DNA of 64,000 nt from Heyndrickxia shackletonii (GCF_001420715.1 NZ_LJJC01000015.1:460242-524241); one strand, 5' to 3'. Numbered from the stretch's first letter, positions 17,189 through 26,690 are shown. The notes: a model not told the origin generated them from the letters alone. Program-made: numbers and translations.

Positions 17189-18127
17189 ATGAAGATATCA
17201 TCAGAGTGGATTCGAATGGATGATCAGACAGAAGTTTATTTAAAAAAATGGGAAGCAGAAGATGTAATCCCCAAAGCCATTATCCATATATCACACGGAA
17301 TGGCGGAACATATTGAAAGATATGATGAATTTGCCAGTTTTTTAGTTTCTAATGGAATTTTTGTATTTGGCAATGATCATCGCGGACATGGTCAAACGGG
17401 GGAACGGGCGGGGCTTCATGGATATTTCACTGATGAAGATGGTTTTGAGCGGGTGGTGGATGATCTTTATGAGATTAATAAGGTAATACAAAAAGAATAT
17501 CCAGGCACACCGATATTCTTGTTCGGGCATAGCATGGGATCTTTTTTGGCAAGAAGGTATATACAAAAATATGCAGATTCTATTAACGGTGTTATTATTT
17601 CAGGAACAGGCGGCAATGCTGGGTTGCTTGGGAAAGTCGGAAAGAGCATTGCTAAAAGGGAGATGCGGAAAAACGGTCCGAAAACACCAAGCCCACTCAT
17701 GAATCGGTTAACATTCGGGAACTACAACAGAAATATTGAACAACCGAAAACGGAGTTTGACTGGTTAAGTAATGATCCTCACCAAGTAGAAAAATATATG
17801 AAGGATCCTTATTGCGGGTTCGTTTGCAGTGCCGGATTTTTCTATGATCTTCTTACTGGGATGGAAAGGATTCATCAGAACCAGCTTATTCAATTTATTC
17901 CCAAGGATTTGCCAATGTTTATTTTTAGCGGAGAGGAAGATCCGGTTGGCAGAAGATCAAAAGGGGTCCTGAAAGTTATTGATCAGTATAAACGAAATGG
18001 ATTGAGAAATATTGATAGTGTTTTTTTTAAAGAAGGCAGGCATGAGATGTTAAATGAGATTAATAGGCAGGATGTGTTTAATGCCGTATATAATTGGATT
18101 TTAAGACAATTGAGGTTTTTAAAATAA
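17189..18127 (+). CDS. Alpha/beta hydrolase, monoacylglycerol lipase/lysophospholipase type
   Basis: A 312-residue serine hydrolase of the Hydrolase_4 group. HISHGMAEHIERYDEF carries the oxyanion-hole HG, GNDHRGHGQTG is a family landmark, and the nucleophile elbow is GHSMGS with Ser115. The likely acid is the Asp of SGEEDPVG and the likely base is the His of EGRHEMLNE. There is no signal peptide, so it is cytoplasmic. Relatives hydrolyse monoacylglycerols or lysophospholipids. The site GGGTGGGAAGG precedes the ATG. It is monocistronic and convergent with the copper genes. Confidence 0.85.
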   Translation: MKISSEWIRMDDQTEVYLKKWEAEDVIPKAIIHISHGMAEHIERYDEFASFLVSNGIFVFGNDHRGHGQTGERAGLHGYFTDEDGFERVVDDLYEINKVIQKEYPGTPIFLFGHSMGSFLARRYIQKYADSINGVIISGTGGNAGLLGKVGKSIAKREMRKNGPKTPSPLMNRLTFGNYNRNIEQPKTEFDWLSNDPHQVEKYMKDPYCGFVCSAGFFYDLLTGMERIHQNQLIQFIPKDLPMFIFSGEEDPVGRRSKGVLKVIDQYKRNGLRNIDSVFFKEGRHEMLNEINRQDVFNAVYNWILRQLRFLK

Positions 18128-18162
18128 AACGGCAATCAACCATTTGATTGCCGTTCTTTTTC
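18128..18162. terminator. Bidirectional terminator
   Basis: ACGGCAATCAA pairs with TTGATTGCCGT around CCAT, followed by a T run. It separates the hydrolase gene from convergent ycnI. Confidence 0.85.
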
Positions 18163-18163
18163 A

Positions 18164-18811
18164 TTATTTCTTTTTACGAAGTGATGCTATAAGAGCAACT
18201 ACCGCAATAACTAAAGCCACAATAGAAAGAATAATTGGTGTTGAATTAGATTCTTCTGATTCTGTTTTTGAAGTGTCTTCTTTTACCTTATTGTCAGCGT
18301 GATGATTATTTGCAGTTGCCCCACTTACATTTGGTTGAGCTGTTGTAATAGATGTAATGGAGTGTGGTGTGTCGGATTTTTCATCTCCAGTCCACTCTAC
18401 AATTGACCCGTCTTTATAATATTGATAAGCATCCCATGCTGCACTTCCCTCTTTATCAGGGTTTTTCGCAACAAAGTTGAATTGTTGAAATTGGCCAGGT
18501 TGAATCCCATCTCCAGTTGCTTCCCATGTGACCATTGTTACTTTTCCAGATGTGTCTTTCTTTGTTGTAACTTTCCACTCTGGTACGGGCTGATATTCTT
18601 GGAACTCTACCCCATTTGGAATTTTCAAGGTTACTTTTGTAGTTGGAATTTCTTTTTCAACCGGAATTTTAATCGTATACGTTTCCCAAGCACCTGGTGC
18701 AGAAACATTTGGTTTTACCGTAACATGCGCACTTGCTATGCCAGCGAATAAAAATAAGCCGGCGATTGTTGGCAAAGTGACTTTGGTTAATTTTTTGATA
18801 AATTTTTTCAT
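18164..18811 (-). CDS. ycnI: YcnI-like copper-binding membrane protein (DUF1775)
   Basis: About 215 residues. A signal peptide (KKFIKKLTKVTLPTIAGLFLFAGIASA) should be cleaved so that His becomes the first mature residue (HVTVKP), the N-terminal His copper ligand known for B. subtilis YcnI. The DUF1775 domain follows (APGAWETYTIKIPVEKE, PEWKVTTKKD, PGQFQQFNF). After a Ser/Thr/Glu linker, TPIILSIVALVIAVVALIASLRKKK is a C-terminal membrane anchor. ATG 18811 has AAAGGAGAAAA upstream; upstream in-frame codons overlap ycnJ. It is the last gene of the copper operon, 13 bases after ycnJ. Confidence 0.9.
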   Translation of the reverse strand: MKKFIKKLTKVTLPTIAGLFLFAGIASAHVTVKPNVSAPGAWETYTIKIPVEKEIPTTKVTLKIPNGVEFQEYQPVPEWKVTTKKDTSGKVTMVTWEATGDGIQPGQFQQFNFVAKNPDKEGSAAWDAYQYYKDGSIVEWTGDEKSDTPHSITSITTAQPNVSGATANNHHADNKVKEDTSKTESEESNSTPIILSIVALVIAVVALIASLRKKK

Positions 18812-18824
18812 TTTCTTTTCTCCT

Positions 18825-20444
18825 TTACTGACTCCCCGCTGTAATGGTAAAGTCTGCATCAATATTTTGTAGTGAATCCGTTAAACCGTGAACATGAATT
18901 TTCCAGCGCCCTGCCATACTTAGAACTCCAGTTACCGGCTTATTCTCTTGCAGATCGTTACGATTAAATTGGACTTTGTTTTCCCCCATATCCATATCAA
19001 GACATATTAGGGATAACGATACTTGATCAAGATTTTGGACCTGTTTCCCTTTTCGAAGAATATCAACCTTGAACTCATTTTTACCTATTTTATTTGGCGT
19101 AATATGAAGAGTGATGGAATATCCATCCTTTGTGACTGTCGTTTGTTGTACATCCCCTGGTGCAGCAAGTCCTGTCGGTAAGTTGGTTAGGAACGCTGCA
19201 AGAATGAAGACAATGACACCTACGCCAAATTCAATCCATATGGATGGTCCCAATGCTTTCTTTTTGCTTTTTCCTCTTAAAAAGTTAAAAAGTGCGAATC
19301 CTATCATGAATAATAAAAGAACAATCTTCGCGATAATGATTTGACCATACGATGTATGGAAAAGAGCATTAAATGTCGGGATAAATTGAAAGCTTTCATA
19401 CATTCCCGTTGCTACGATAATGGCGACAAATGCTGCACCCCAATACGAATATTGTTGGATAGAGGACCAATAAGATGTTTCATCCTCTTTTTTTCGAAGA
19501 AGGAAAATAATCGCTAATAAACTTCCTATCCAAAGTGCTGCTGCAGCCATATGCAGAAAATCTATTGTTATCCCAATTGATTGATATTTAAAGGTCGTTG
19601 CATGTCCTATAAAGGATTTCGAAACTAAGATGGCAAACAGCGCTATGATTCCTGCATATGCCATTTGTTTTTTTCCTTTAGAATGGATGAATAAATAGGT
19701 AATGAAAGATAAAATAATCATTAGTCCTATTTGTACCAGCCATATATGGCCAAATTTTGTATCTTTAATGGTTTCCATTAACAAGGAAAAATGAATGGCG
19801 TTTGTCCATGATAACCCGGAGTCTATCGTAGTCTGAAGCGGAAGACTTAGCACAATACTTAGGAACAATCCCCAGATAGAATAACGCAAAATTCGGTAGA
19901 CCTTGTTGGAAAAGTACAATGATTTTCCCTTATAAACAAATAAAGAGAAAAAGAGAACACCGACAAATAATGAACAACTAATATAAAATAACCAGCGAAT
20001 GACGATCATATCCGCATGTGGCGTATAACCGGATGTAGCAGCGGCAGCTTGCCCGACACTTTTTCCCGCATTGCCAATTTGGAATGGTATTGTTCCATTA
20101 ACGGGATGTCCATCACTTGAAATAATATTCCATTGAATGGTGTAGGTACCGTCCCCTAAGTTGGATTTCAAATTTCCTTCTAGAATCGTTTTGTTCTTTT
20201 TATTGATATGGGCATCGTTCCGATCCACTCTTTTACCCGTTTGATCCAATACCTTTAGTGACCGAAAGGCAGGCTGGATTTCCTCATCAAATTGAATACT
20301 GACTTTTGAAGGTGATTTTTCCAACACTTCGTCTTCTGCTGGTGTGGATTTTACGATATAGGCATGTGCAGATGATGTATGCGGTAAAGATATTAATAGG
20401 ATTGATACAAATAAGAACCAAGTAAAAAATTTATTTATTTTCAT
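18825..20444 (-). CDS. ycnJ: YcnJ-like CopC-CopD fusion copper importer
   Basis: 539 residues. A signal sequence ends SSAHAYIVKS, so mature CopC begins with His, a Cu(II) ligand. The CopC domain (about residues 27-125) contains STPAEDEVLEKSPSKVSIQFDEE and ends GHPVNGTIPFQI. A CopD membrane domain of about eight helices follows (about 150-430), then an extracellular beta domain (about 440-539). In B. subtilis YcnJ imports copper under limitation. ATG 20444 follows GGGGGGAACA. The gene lies between the ycnK regulator and ycnI on one transcript, so copper-dependent repression by YcnK is expected. Confidence 0.93.
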   Translation of the reverse strand: MKINKFFTWFLFVSILLISLPHTSSAHAYIVKSTPAEDEVLEKSPSKVSIQFDEEIQPAFRSLKVLDQTGKRVDRNDAHINKKNKTILEGNLKSNLGDGTYTIQWNIISSDGHPVNGTIPFQIGNAGKSVGQAAAATSGYTPHADMIVIRWLFYISCSLFVGVLFFSLFVYKGKSLYFSNKVYRILRYSIWGLFLSIVLSLPLQTTIDSGLSWTNAIHFSLLMETIKDTKFGHIWLVQIGLMIILSFITYLFIHSKGKKQMAYAGIIALFAILVSKSFIGHATTFKYQSIGITIDFLHMAAAALWIGSLLAIIFLLRKKEDETSYWSSIQQYSYWGAAFVAIIVATGMYESFQFIPTFNALFHTSYGQIIIAKIVLLLFMIGFALFNFLRGKSKKKALGPSIWIEFGVGVIVFILAAFLTNLPTGLAAPGDVQQTTVTKDGYSITLHITPNKIGKNEFKVDILRKGKQVQNLDQVSLSLICLDMDMGENKVQFNRNDLQENKPVTGVLSMAGRWKIHVHGLTDSLQNIDADFTITAGSQ

Positions 20445-20472
20445 CAATTGTTCCCCCCAATATTATTCCAAC

Positions 20473-21048
20473 TTATGAAGAACAATGATCCGAATGCGGA
20501 TTCTTCATCCGTCTTTTCAATTCCGAAATTGCCTCTTCAAAGGTAAAAATGGAACCTCCAAAGCCCTTTTGAAACTGTTCTATTTGTTTGTAAGATTCAA
20601 ATACAATGGCTTGTGGTTTGCAGCAATTCATATGAAAATCAGCACCGATTAGGTAATAGGCGATTTTTGCACTAATGGTCGTCCCGCTTAAAAAGTCCTT
20701 ACAAATGATTTGTGAAACCTGGTCTTCAATATCCGAGTACCGAAGTAGGCCACAGTGTGGACAACAGTTATGTTCAATAGTTTGATCTATTTTAATTAAT
20801 TGCACACTATGTCTGGTGTTTGCATCTTTATAACAGTATGTACAATTTTGCGAGAGGATAGGTGATGTTTGAATAAATGAAATACCACGAGATGTCTTTA
20901 ATATTTTATTTTGATCAATTAGCGGCTTAATATCTCGATAGATTGTCATTTCCGATACATCAAGCCTTTTACTTAGTTCAGACACTGTAACTGTTTTTTC
21001 CTTCTCCAGCCATTTTAATATTTGCTGTTGTCTTTCTGCGGGTAACAT
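20473..21048 (-). CDS. ycnK: YcnK-like copper-responsive repressor (DeoR HTH plus NosL)
   Basis: 191 residues. Residues 1-55 form a DeoR-type winged helix (LPAERQQQILKWLEKEKTVTVSELSKRLDVSEMTIYRDI). The rest is a NosL-like metal domain rich in Cys/His/Met (NCTYCYKDANTRH, HNCCPHCGLLRY, ADFHMNCCKPQAIVF) and ends HSDHCSS. In B. subtilis YcnK represses ycnKJI when copper is sufficient. The complete regulator heads the same gene order here. A palindrome TTCCAATTGGAA about 40 bases upstream is a possible operator, not a known one. Confidence 0.92.
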   Translation of the reverse strand: MLPAERQQQILKWLEKEKTVTVSELSKRLDVSEMTIYRDIKPLIDQNKILKTSRGISFIQTSPILSQNCTYCYKDANTRHSVQLIKIDQTIEHNCCPHCGLLRYSDIEDQVSQIICKDFLSGTTISAKIAYYLIGADFHMNCCKPQAIVFESYKQIEQFQKGFGGSIFTFEEAISELKRRMKNPHSDHCSS

Positions 21049-21446
21049 TTAAAAACCTCCTATATCGGTTCTTCCTATACACTACTTGTTTCCAATTGGA
21101 ATATCAACCTATTATATGTGACTATTTGTGAAAAAATGTTGTATTTTTTCAGACGAAATAGTGACGAAAACAGTAAGGCAGAGCAGGATTTGTTACCATA
21201 AGATGAACGTGGGAAGGTTTTCAGGTATCAAATACACCCTATTCCTGCACGATTTTCTACTGGATTCCTATTGCCTTCACCAAATTGCCTCTTTTCTTCT
21301 CCTCGCTGTCACGGATTTGGGTACGATTCGATCACTATTATTCCCATTTTCTATGCTTGACCTTGATACTGGGCACGTTTTTAAAGTTTTTACGCGTAAC
21401 TCTGTTTTTTAGGCATATCACGTTCGTAGCAAATTTCCTCATCAAA
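21049..21446. other. Intergenic region upstream of the copper operon
   Basis: This gap of about 400 bases holds the ycnK promoter region with a perfect palindrome TTCCAATTGGAA near 21088-21101. Beyond it is a C/T-rich stretch (about 21230-21420) with no frame supported by a ribosome binding site. It has the look of a decayed repeat, but I could not match it to another place in the window. Confidence 0.4.
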
Positions 21447-21481
21447 AAAAGCTATACCCTATTAAGCATAGCTTCTTTCTT
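21445..21481 (-). terminator. Terminator of the His/Met-rich lipoprotein gene
   Basis: AAGCTAT and ATAGCTT arms are separated by about 15 bases, with a T run on the minus-strand exit side just after the stop codon. Confidence 0.6.
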
Positions 21482-22299
21482 TACATATCCACTTTCACTA
21501 CAAATGGAGCTACAAACACTTTTCCTTCATATTGAAATTGTCCCCAGATTTTGTAGACACCTTTTTTCGGGAAATAGACCATAAATGTTACATCTGGACC
21601 CTGTTTTTTTGACGGCATTGGATGGATGTGTAGATATTCTTTTAAATCTTTACTTATCGCAACGGCATGACCCATTGCCCCCATATAAGGCTCTAAGTTG
21701 GTGATTGGCTTATTTGTTTTGGCATCACGAATTGTAAACTTCATATCTAAGTCCATGCCTGCCATAATATGATCAAAGGAAAGGGTCACTTTTTTCCCAT
21801 CAATCACTTTTGTCATATGTTTGTCCGGTTCAATCGATTCTTGCGCGGGAGCAACTCCCTCCACATGAATCCAATGTCTTTGCAAACCATTATCCTCCGA
21901 GCCTTTTGGTGTAAACTCTGTAATGATATTATAGTCACCAGCTGCTGGAAGGGAGGTCTTGATATCAAATTCACCATTCCCTTTATACTCGGGGTGAATG
22001 TGGGAAAAATAAGATAGGTCTTTACTTACAATAATCATATGCATTAATTTTTCATGAACTACATCAAATTTCGGTATCGGTTTCCCTTTCTTATCCTTAA
22101 TTAAAATAGAAATAGGGAATTCCTGATTTGGTTTAATTTCCTTAGGGGTTGTCCAATCAGCTTCCGTAGGTGTCACTTTCCCTTGCATCGAACTCATGCC
22201 CTTATGTTCCATTTGTGACATAGGAACATTTACTGCACCTCCACATCCAGACAAGACAACCGTTACAACGAGCAAAATAGAAATGAGATACTTTTTCAG
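21481..22299 (-). CDS. His/Met-rich lipoprotein, probable copper-related, CTG start
   Basis: From CTG 22299 the product would read MKKYLISILLVVTVVLSGCGG, a textbook lipoprotein signal with lipobox LSGC, and be about 272 residues. AAGGAG lies eight bases upstream of the CTG, and an in-frame TAA lies two codons upstream, so no ATG start is available. The next candidate, TTG at 22275, would lose the basic n-region. The mature protein has two similar halves: HEKLMHMIIVSKDLSYFSHIHPEYKG with AGDYNIITEFTP, then GAMGHAVAISKDLKEYLHIHPM with KGVYKIWGQFQYEG. A Met/His-rich linker (SQMEHKGMSSMQG) follows the lipobox. The HIHP motifs and the adjacent ycnKJI operon suggest copper binding outside the cell; this is inference. 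Confidence 0.8.
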   Translation of the reverse strand: MKKYLISILLVVTVVLSGCGGAVNVPMSQMEHKGMSSMQGKVTPTEADWTTPKEIKPNQEFPISILIKDKKGKPIPKFDVVHEKLMHMIIVSKDLSYFSHIHPEYKGNGEFDIKTSLPAAGDYNIITEFTPKGSEDNGLQRHWIHVEGVAPAQESIEPDKHMTKVIDGKKVTLSFDHIMAGMDLDMKFTIRDAKTNKPITNLEPYMGAMGHAVAISKDLKEYLHIHPMPSKKQGPDVTFMVYFPKKGVYKIWGQFQYEGKVFVAPFVVKVDM

Positions 22300-22541
22300 T
22301 TGTTATTCTCCTTCCTAATTTTATATTTTTATCCATTAACATTATAATGTTGAACATTTGCAATGTAAAATTCATATTTATTTTTTATAAAAAAGTACCG
22401 CAGGAAATACAGTCCCTAATATCTAAGCCTAGTTTAATGGGTATCTGCTATCCATTTTAATATTAACCTCTGTTGCAGCAATCATTTTTGGAATAACTTA
22501 TTGGATTATTGCATGAAAATAAACGTGCCACCAAAAAATGG

Positions 22542-24173
22542 TTAGGCACGTATCCTTTTCTTCCAAAGAAAAAGGTTTGCAACCAACATAATAAAAATGT
22601 AGATATACACACCAAAGCTTGCCAAGGTGCTTAAATAGTGCAGCACGGCAAAAATGGCAATTGGGATCATCAAAACAAAGATTTTCCAACTCTCTGTTTG
22701 CCCAACCGATTCAAAGCTTTCCGAAAATGGAATGACTTTTTTCAGGATGATAAAACAAACTATCGAATAAAAAGCAGAAATTAAAAATACCAAAATAAGG
22801 TCTGGGATTACCCTTACTCCAAAAATGGCGATAAATAAAATACAAAGCACCAAATGCAATGGAAGATAGAGACGTACCAAAAACGCCTTCAATGTTCCCT
22901 TAAATAATGGGGATAGATGGTCAAGGGGCAATGCTTTATATATCCATGCACCTTTATATTTTCCAGAAAACTTAAGCATGGTGATGACACTTGGAATAAT
23001 GATCATCGTAGAATAAATTGTTAAGTATCCTTTTCCAGAGGAGATACTGGAAAATCCGCCGTCTCTAAGACTATTAAACAAAAATATAAAAGGCAAAATG
23101 ATCGCGAACCCTAATGATGGATAGACCTTCAGCTTAAAATCCCTTTCATTTTTCATCATCAGGCTGGCAAAGCGGAAAAATGCCTGTTCTTCTTTTCCTG
23201 AACATATCATTTTGATGAAGCTGCTTTCTAATTTGCTTCGTTTCTTTTCTTTTTTCACACTATGCGTGGCAAGCTTTTGCAGATTTTTCTCAAAAGCCGG
23301 GACTAACCGCAAATAGATGAAAAAGGCGATAATTGGAACAACAATAGCCAGAATAGAGAATAGCACGTAAAAAGAATCAAAATGTCCGTTTAAAATCAGT
23401 TCATATGGTGCTCCAAACCACATCGGGATAATAAACACCTGCCACCATTTTGGAGTGAGTACCACATGAAAATTGATAAACTCGAATGATCTTCCCAGCA
23501 CTTGATAGCCAATCATGATGGAAAATGATAACCCAATTTGGACGTAATTTATAATATCCTTCAATTTTTCCCCATCAAAGAATTTTAAAATTAACATGTA
23601 AATCAATGCCGTTATTACTAGTATGAATGCTTCCATTAATATGATAAGAATAATAGATAGTAAGAAAAAGATAATCCCATGTCTAAAAAGTCCTACAATC
23701 AATGGAATTGCAACGATAGATCCTGTTAAATAGAACAAGTAAATGAATACATGCATCATCTTGGCTGCACTGATTGTTTTCTTATCAATTGGCCTTGTAT
23801 GTAAAATATTCTTATCGCGAATATCGAGTAAAACAGAAGAAAAATCGGAGATCATCGATGTCATGACGATAAACATAACAAAGCCAAACATAATACTCAT
23901 TTGAAAAAGATAATTTTCGCCGAGAACAATAAACGGGATTGTGAGTAGTCCAAAAAAGGCATACAACCAAAGGGATTTTAAAAACCCATTTCCATCGTCT
24001 CCCGCTTTCTTTTTCTTACTTTGCGCCCCTTGGCTAAAGATGGTCGGTACCCTTCTCTGATCCATGATAAGTTTGACTTGCAGTATTTTTCTCATGGCGG
24101 GATAATCGACACCAAACTTTTGGAATAGACCGCTAAATTTGTCTAAAAACTTTAATGTTCTAATATCCCTCAT
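22542..24173 (-). CDS. ABC transporter permease
   Basis: A 543-residue integral membrane protein with about ten to twelve hydrophobic helices in two blocks, separated by a charged cytoplasmic loop (LQKLATHSVKKEKKRSKLESS). It has an unusually long soluble N-terminus with a KKKK patch near residue 53. It starts 3 bases after the stop of the ATPase gene, so the two form one ABC-2-type exporter. No substrate motif is recognisable. Bacillus relatives of this layout include exporters of peptides or lipids. Confidence 0.82.
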   Translation of the reverse strand: MRDIRTLKFLDKFSGLFQKFGVDYPAMRKILQVKLIMDQRRVPTIFSQGAQSKKKKAGDDGNGFLKSLWLYAFFGLLTIPFIVLGENYLFQMSIMFGFVMFIVMTSMISDFSSVLLDIRDKNILHTRPIDKKTISAAKMMHVFIYLFYLTGSIVAIPLIVGLFRHGIIFFLLSIILIILMEAFILVITALIYMLILKFFDGEKLKDIINYVQIGLSFSIMIGYQVLGRSFEFINFHVVLTPKWWQVFIIPMWFGAPYELILNGHFDSFYVLFSILAIVVPIIAFFIYLRLVPAFEKNLQKLATHSVKKEKKRSKLESSFIKMICSGKEEQAFFRFASLMMKNERDFKLKVYPSLGFAIILPFIFLFNSLRDGGFSSISSGKGYLTIYSTMIIIPSVITMLKFSGKYKGAWIYKALPLDHLSPLFKGTLKAFLVRLYLPLHLVLCILFIAIFGVRVIPDLILVFLISAFYSIVCFIILKKVIPFSESFESVGQTESWKIFVLMIPIAIFAVLHYLSTLASFGVYIYIFIMLVANLFLWKKRIRA

Positions 24174-24175
24174 CT

Positions 24176-24955
24176 CTACACCTCTTGTACGACAGAGACA
24201 AATCTCGTACCAATATCCTTATGTTCATGAAAATCAGTTAGCTGATTAAAGATTTCCTCCAACGTTCCTTCCATATTTTGATCCTTCAGCTCCGCAAAGC
24301 TGCCATCCGCAGCAATTTTTCCGCCATGAAGCAGAATAATTCGGCTGCTGATCTTCTCCACAACATCCATGATATGGGAGGAGTAAAAGATTGTCTTTCC
24401 CTGTGCAGCCAACTGAACTAATATTTCCTTGAATATCATGACACTATTTGCGTCTAATCCATTGATCGGTTCATCTAAAAATAAAATATCCGGATTATGC
24501 AGCATGCTTGAAATAATAAGAAGTTTTTGCCGCATTCCTTTTGAGTATGAGGCAATTCGAGAATGGTACACTTCGCCTACACCGAATAATTCCATTAAAC
24601 TTTTAGCCTTATAATCTGCAAGGTCACAATCCAGCCCATAAAGCTCACCGATAAAAGTTAAATACTCCTGTCCTGTTAAATTATCATATACTTCCGCAAT
24701 TTCAGGCACATATCCAATTCTTCTCTTGTAATCTATATTTCCATCAGATATATCCCTTCCAAAAATCTTAATTTCACCGGAATATCCCTCTTCAATGCCC
24801 AACAAGAGTTTTACCGTCGTACTTTTTCCAGCACCATTTGGCCCTATATATCCAATAATCTCTCCTCGTTCAACGGTGAGATTAATTCCCTGTAATACTT
24901 CTTTTGATCCGTAATTTTTTCGTAAATCATGTATACTTAAAACTTCTTCTCCCAT
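24176..24955 (-). CDS. ABC transporter ATP-binding protein
   Basis: 259 residues with all nucleotide-binding motifs in order: Walker A GPNGAGKST (about 37-45), Q-loop region IGYVPEIAEVYDNLTG, signature SYSKGMRQK (about 134-142), Walker B ILFLDEP (about 155-161) and switch His in SSHIMD. It resembles the CcmA/YtrB-type exporter ATPases with the short DRRA-like tail. It is co-transcribed with the permease that follows. The substrate is unknown. Confidence 0.92.
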   Translation of the reverse strand: MGEEVLSIHDLRKNYGSKEVLQGINLTVERGEIIGYIGPNGAGKSTTVKLLLGIEEGYSGEIKIFGRDISDGNIDYKRRIGYVPEIAEVYDNLTGQEYLTFIGELYGLDCDLADYKAKSLMELFGVGEVYHSRIASYSKGMRQKLLIISSMLHNPDILFLDEPINGLDANSVMIFKEILVQLAAQGKTIFYSSHIMDVVEKISSRIILLHGGKIAADGSFAELKDQNMEGTLEEIFNQLTDFHEHKDIGTRFVSVVQEV

Positions 24956-25055
24956 TACTCACACCCACTTTTAGTCGATATATTCATATTTTAGCATATA
25001 TTTCCTGATGAGTGGTGGGTAAAAAGGAAGTCGGATAATGTTCTCACTATCCGAC

Positions 25056-26132
25056 TTAATGCACCTTTATAACAATATAATCAAATGGCTTATTATTTAA
25101 ATATACATATAGGCACCAAACTCCTGAGCTAGGAAAGTACATATCACAAGGGATATGCTGGTCTGCTCCATGTATAGGACCTATTAGCTGATTGGTCGAA
25201 AAAATCTTTGTTACATTCCCCGAATCCTTTTTCATTCCAATTATTTTTACCGGACCTTGTAATTCGTTTTTATCTCCCCAAAAACCCCACAAATATTTAC
25301 CAGGGTGGCTAGCAGTAAAGTCAGATTTCATTATGCCTAACTTTCCTTTTTTTCCAATCATCGTTGTACTATTATCTGATTTGAACGTTGGGCTTAATGT
25401 CCAATCTACATTATGAAAAATTTGTTTGTCATAGAAGCTTTGCACTTTTTCCTTATCGGTAAAAGTGTGGTTTAATAGATTTTCCCATTGCCGTTGATTC
25501 TTAGATAATTCTCGTAATGTTACACCGTAAAAGCTTCCTAGTTCTTTTCTGGTTGTATGGAAGGATTGTGTACCCTCTTTTGTATTAACATCAAATGAAA
25601 CCTCATCGACATTTTTTATCAGAATAAATAAAGTGGTTGCGTTATAAAGAAAAATTCTTTCGGTGTTATCCCTGCTCCAATACTTTTCATTCGAAATGTA
25701 ATGAACATGGATTCCGTACGGTTCTTTTTTCGTACTTAGGGAAACTCCACCTTTTATATACTGATTGCCAGGCAATTGCTGGAGAATTCCCACTATGGCG
25801 CTGCTATCACCAACATAACTTTCTCTGTACGGAATAAGTTTTTTTATATCGACCTTATTCTTATGATCAATGGATAAAGAAAAGGAGCTGGTGTTGGTAT
25901 TATTGCTGTTTTTTATCATACTGCTCGCCACAGTGAAACTGAAAATAACTAAAGCAAACACCCCAACCAGAGATAAGACGATCTTCTTTGTATAAAAAGC
26001 AGGCTCTTTCTTTTTATAGAGATCATCCCTCATCAAGGAAAAGTAAATGTTGTTTTTCACTTCCGTATTTAATTTTGGTTTAGGCAAATTTTTCAGCTTA
26101 TCTTCTATCAAATCTTCGTTTGGATGGTTCAT
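25056..26132 (-). CDS. Membrane-anchored anti-sigma-like protein with large extracellular domain
   Basis: 358 residues. A short cytoplasmic part (residues 1-47, including KLPKPKLNTEVKNNIYFSLMRDDLY-type sequence) leads to one transmembrane helix (about 48-67, IVLSLVGVFALVIFSFTVAS). An extracellular region of about 290 residues follows. The segment YVGDSSAIVGILQQLPGNQYIKGGVSL with KEPYGIHVHY looks like a DUF4825 domain. The C-terminal part ends in a beta-rich FPSSGVWCLYVYLNNKPFDYIVIKV. Its ATG overlaps the TGA of the ECF sigma gene, the classical sigma/anti-sigma arrangement. The signal it senses is unknown. Confidence 0.75.
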   Translation of the reverse strand: MNHPNEDLIEDKLKNLPKPKLNTEVKNNIYFSLMRDDLYKKKEPAFYTKKIVLSLVGVFALVIFSFTVASSMIKNSNNTNTSSFSLSIDHKNKVDIKKLIPYRESYVGDSSAIVGILQQLPGNQYIKGGVSLSTKKEPYGIHVHYISNEKYWSRDNTERIFLYNATTLFILIKNVDEVSFDVNTKEGTQSFHTTRKELGSFYGVTLRELSKNQRQWENLLNHTFTDKEKVQSFYDKQIFHNVDWTLSPTFKSDNSTTMIGKKGKLGIMKSDFTASHPGKYLWGFWGDKNELQGPVKIIGMKKDSGNVTKIFSTNQLIGPIHGADQHIPCDMYFPSSGVWCLYVYLNNKPFDYIVIKVH

Positions 26133-26638
26133 CTATCTGTCCCTCCTAACTGCCTTTGTAAAGCTTTTTTTGCACGATGATAAGTGGAGCGAACCTTGTT
26201 ATCACTCCAGTTCAATATTACAGCAGCTTCCTCTGTCGTTAGCTCATTGATTCCCCTAAGGATTAAGATGTCACGATAATTTTCTTTTAAGGATTGAATC
26301 GATTTATATAAAAGCTTATTTCCCTCATTTAATTCCAGAAAGAAATCTGGTGTGAGGTGATCAATCGGCTCTATATTCACCTGATTAGCAAGTGGCTCCC
26401 TCCATTTATTTCGTTTTCTTTTCCTGATTTCATCAATTGCCACATTACGAGCAATGCTGAAAAGCCAAGTCTTCGGACTTGAATTTCCTTGAAAAGATTG
26501 CAAGCCTTTTATCGCTCGAATAAATACTTCTTGAACTAGATCTTCCACATCACTCGGCCGAATCCGGTAAAGGAAAAATTGATATATATCGTCGCTATAC
26601 TGATGAAACCAATCGGAAATGATTTTTTTACTATCCAC
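26129..26638 (-). CDS. ECF-type RNA polymerase sigma factor
   Basis: 169 residues. Region 2 (about 10-80) contains YSDDIYQFFLYRIRPSDVEDLVQEVFIRAIKGLQSF and WLFSIARNVAIDEIRKRKR. Region 4 (about 110-165) contains YRDILILRGINELTTEEAAVILNWSDNKVRSTYHRAKKALQ. Regions 1 and 3 are absent, as in ECF factors. The GTG start at 26638 has GGAGGGTGAG upstream. It is translationally coupled to the anti-sigma-like gene, which should hold it at the membrane until a signal arrives. The target regulon is unknown. Confidence 0.9.
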   Translation of the reverse strand: MDSKKIISDWFHQYSDDIYQFFLYRIRPSDVEDLVQEVFIRAIKGLQSFQGNSSPKTWLFSIARNVAIDEIRKRKRNKWREPLANQVNIEPIDHLTPDFFLELNEGNKLLYKSIQSLKENYRDILILRGINELTTEEAAVILNWSDNKVRSTYHRAKKALQRQLGGTDR

Positions 26639-26690
26639 ATTCTCACCCTCCGATATCGGTCTTCTAATTAGGTTGTTTTCGTTAATTGCT

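Noticed and set aside
21130-21440. Two overlapping plus-strand reading frames of 94 and 99 codons upstream of the copper operon.
   Set aside because: They have no ribosome binding site, low-complexity C/T-driven composition, and overlap each other; probably non-coding.
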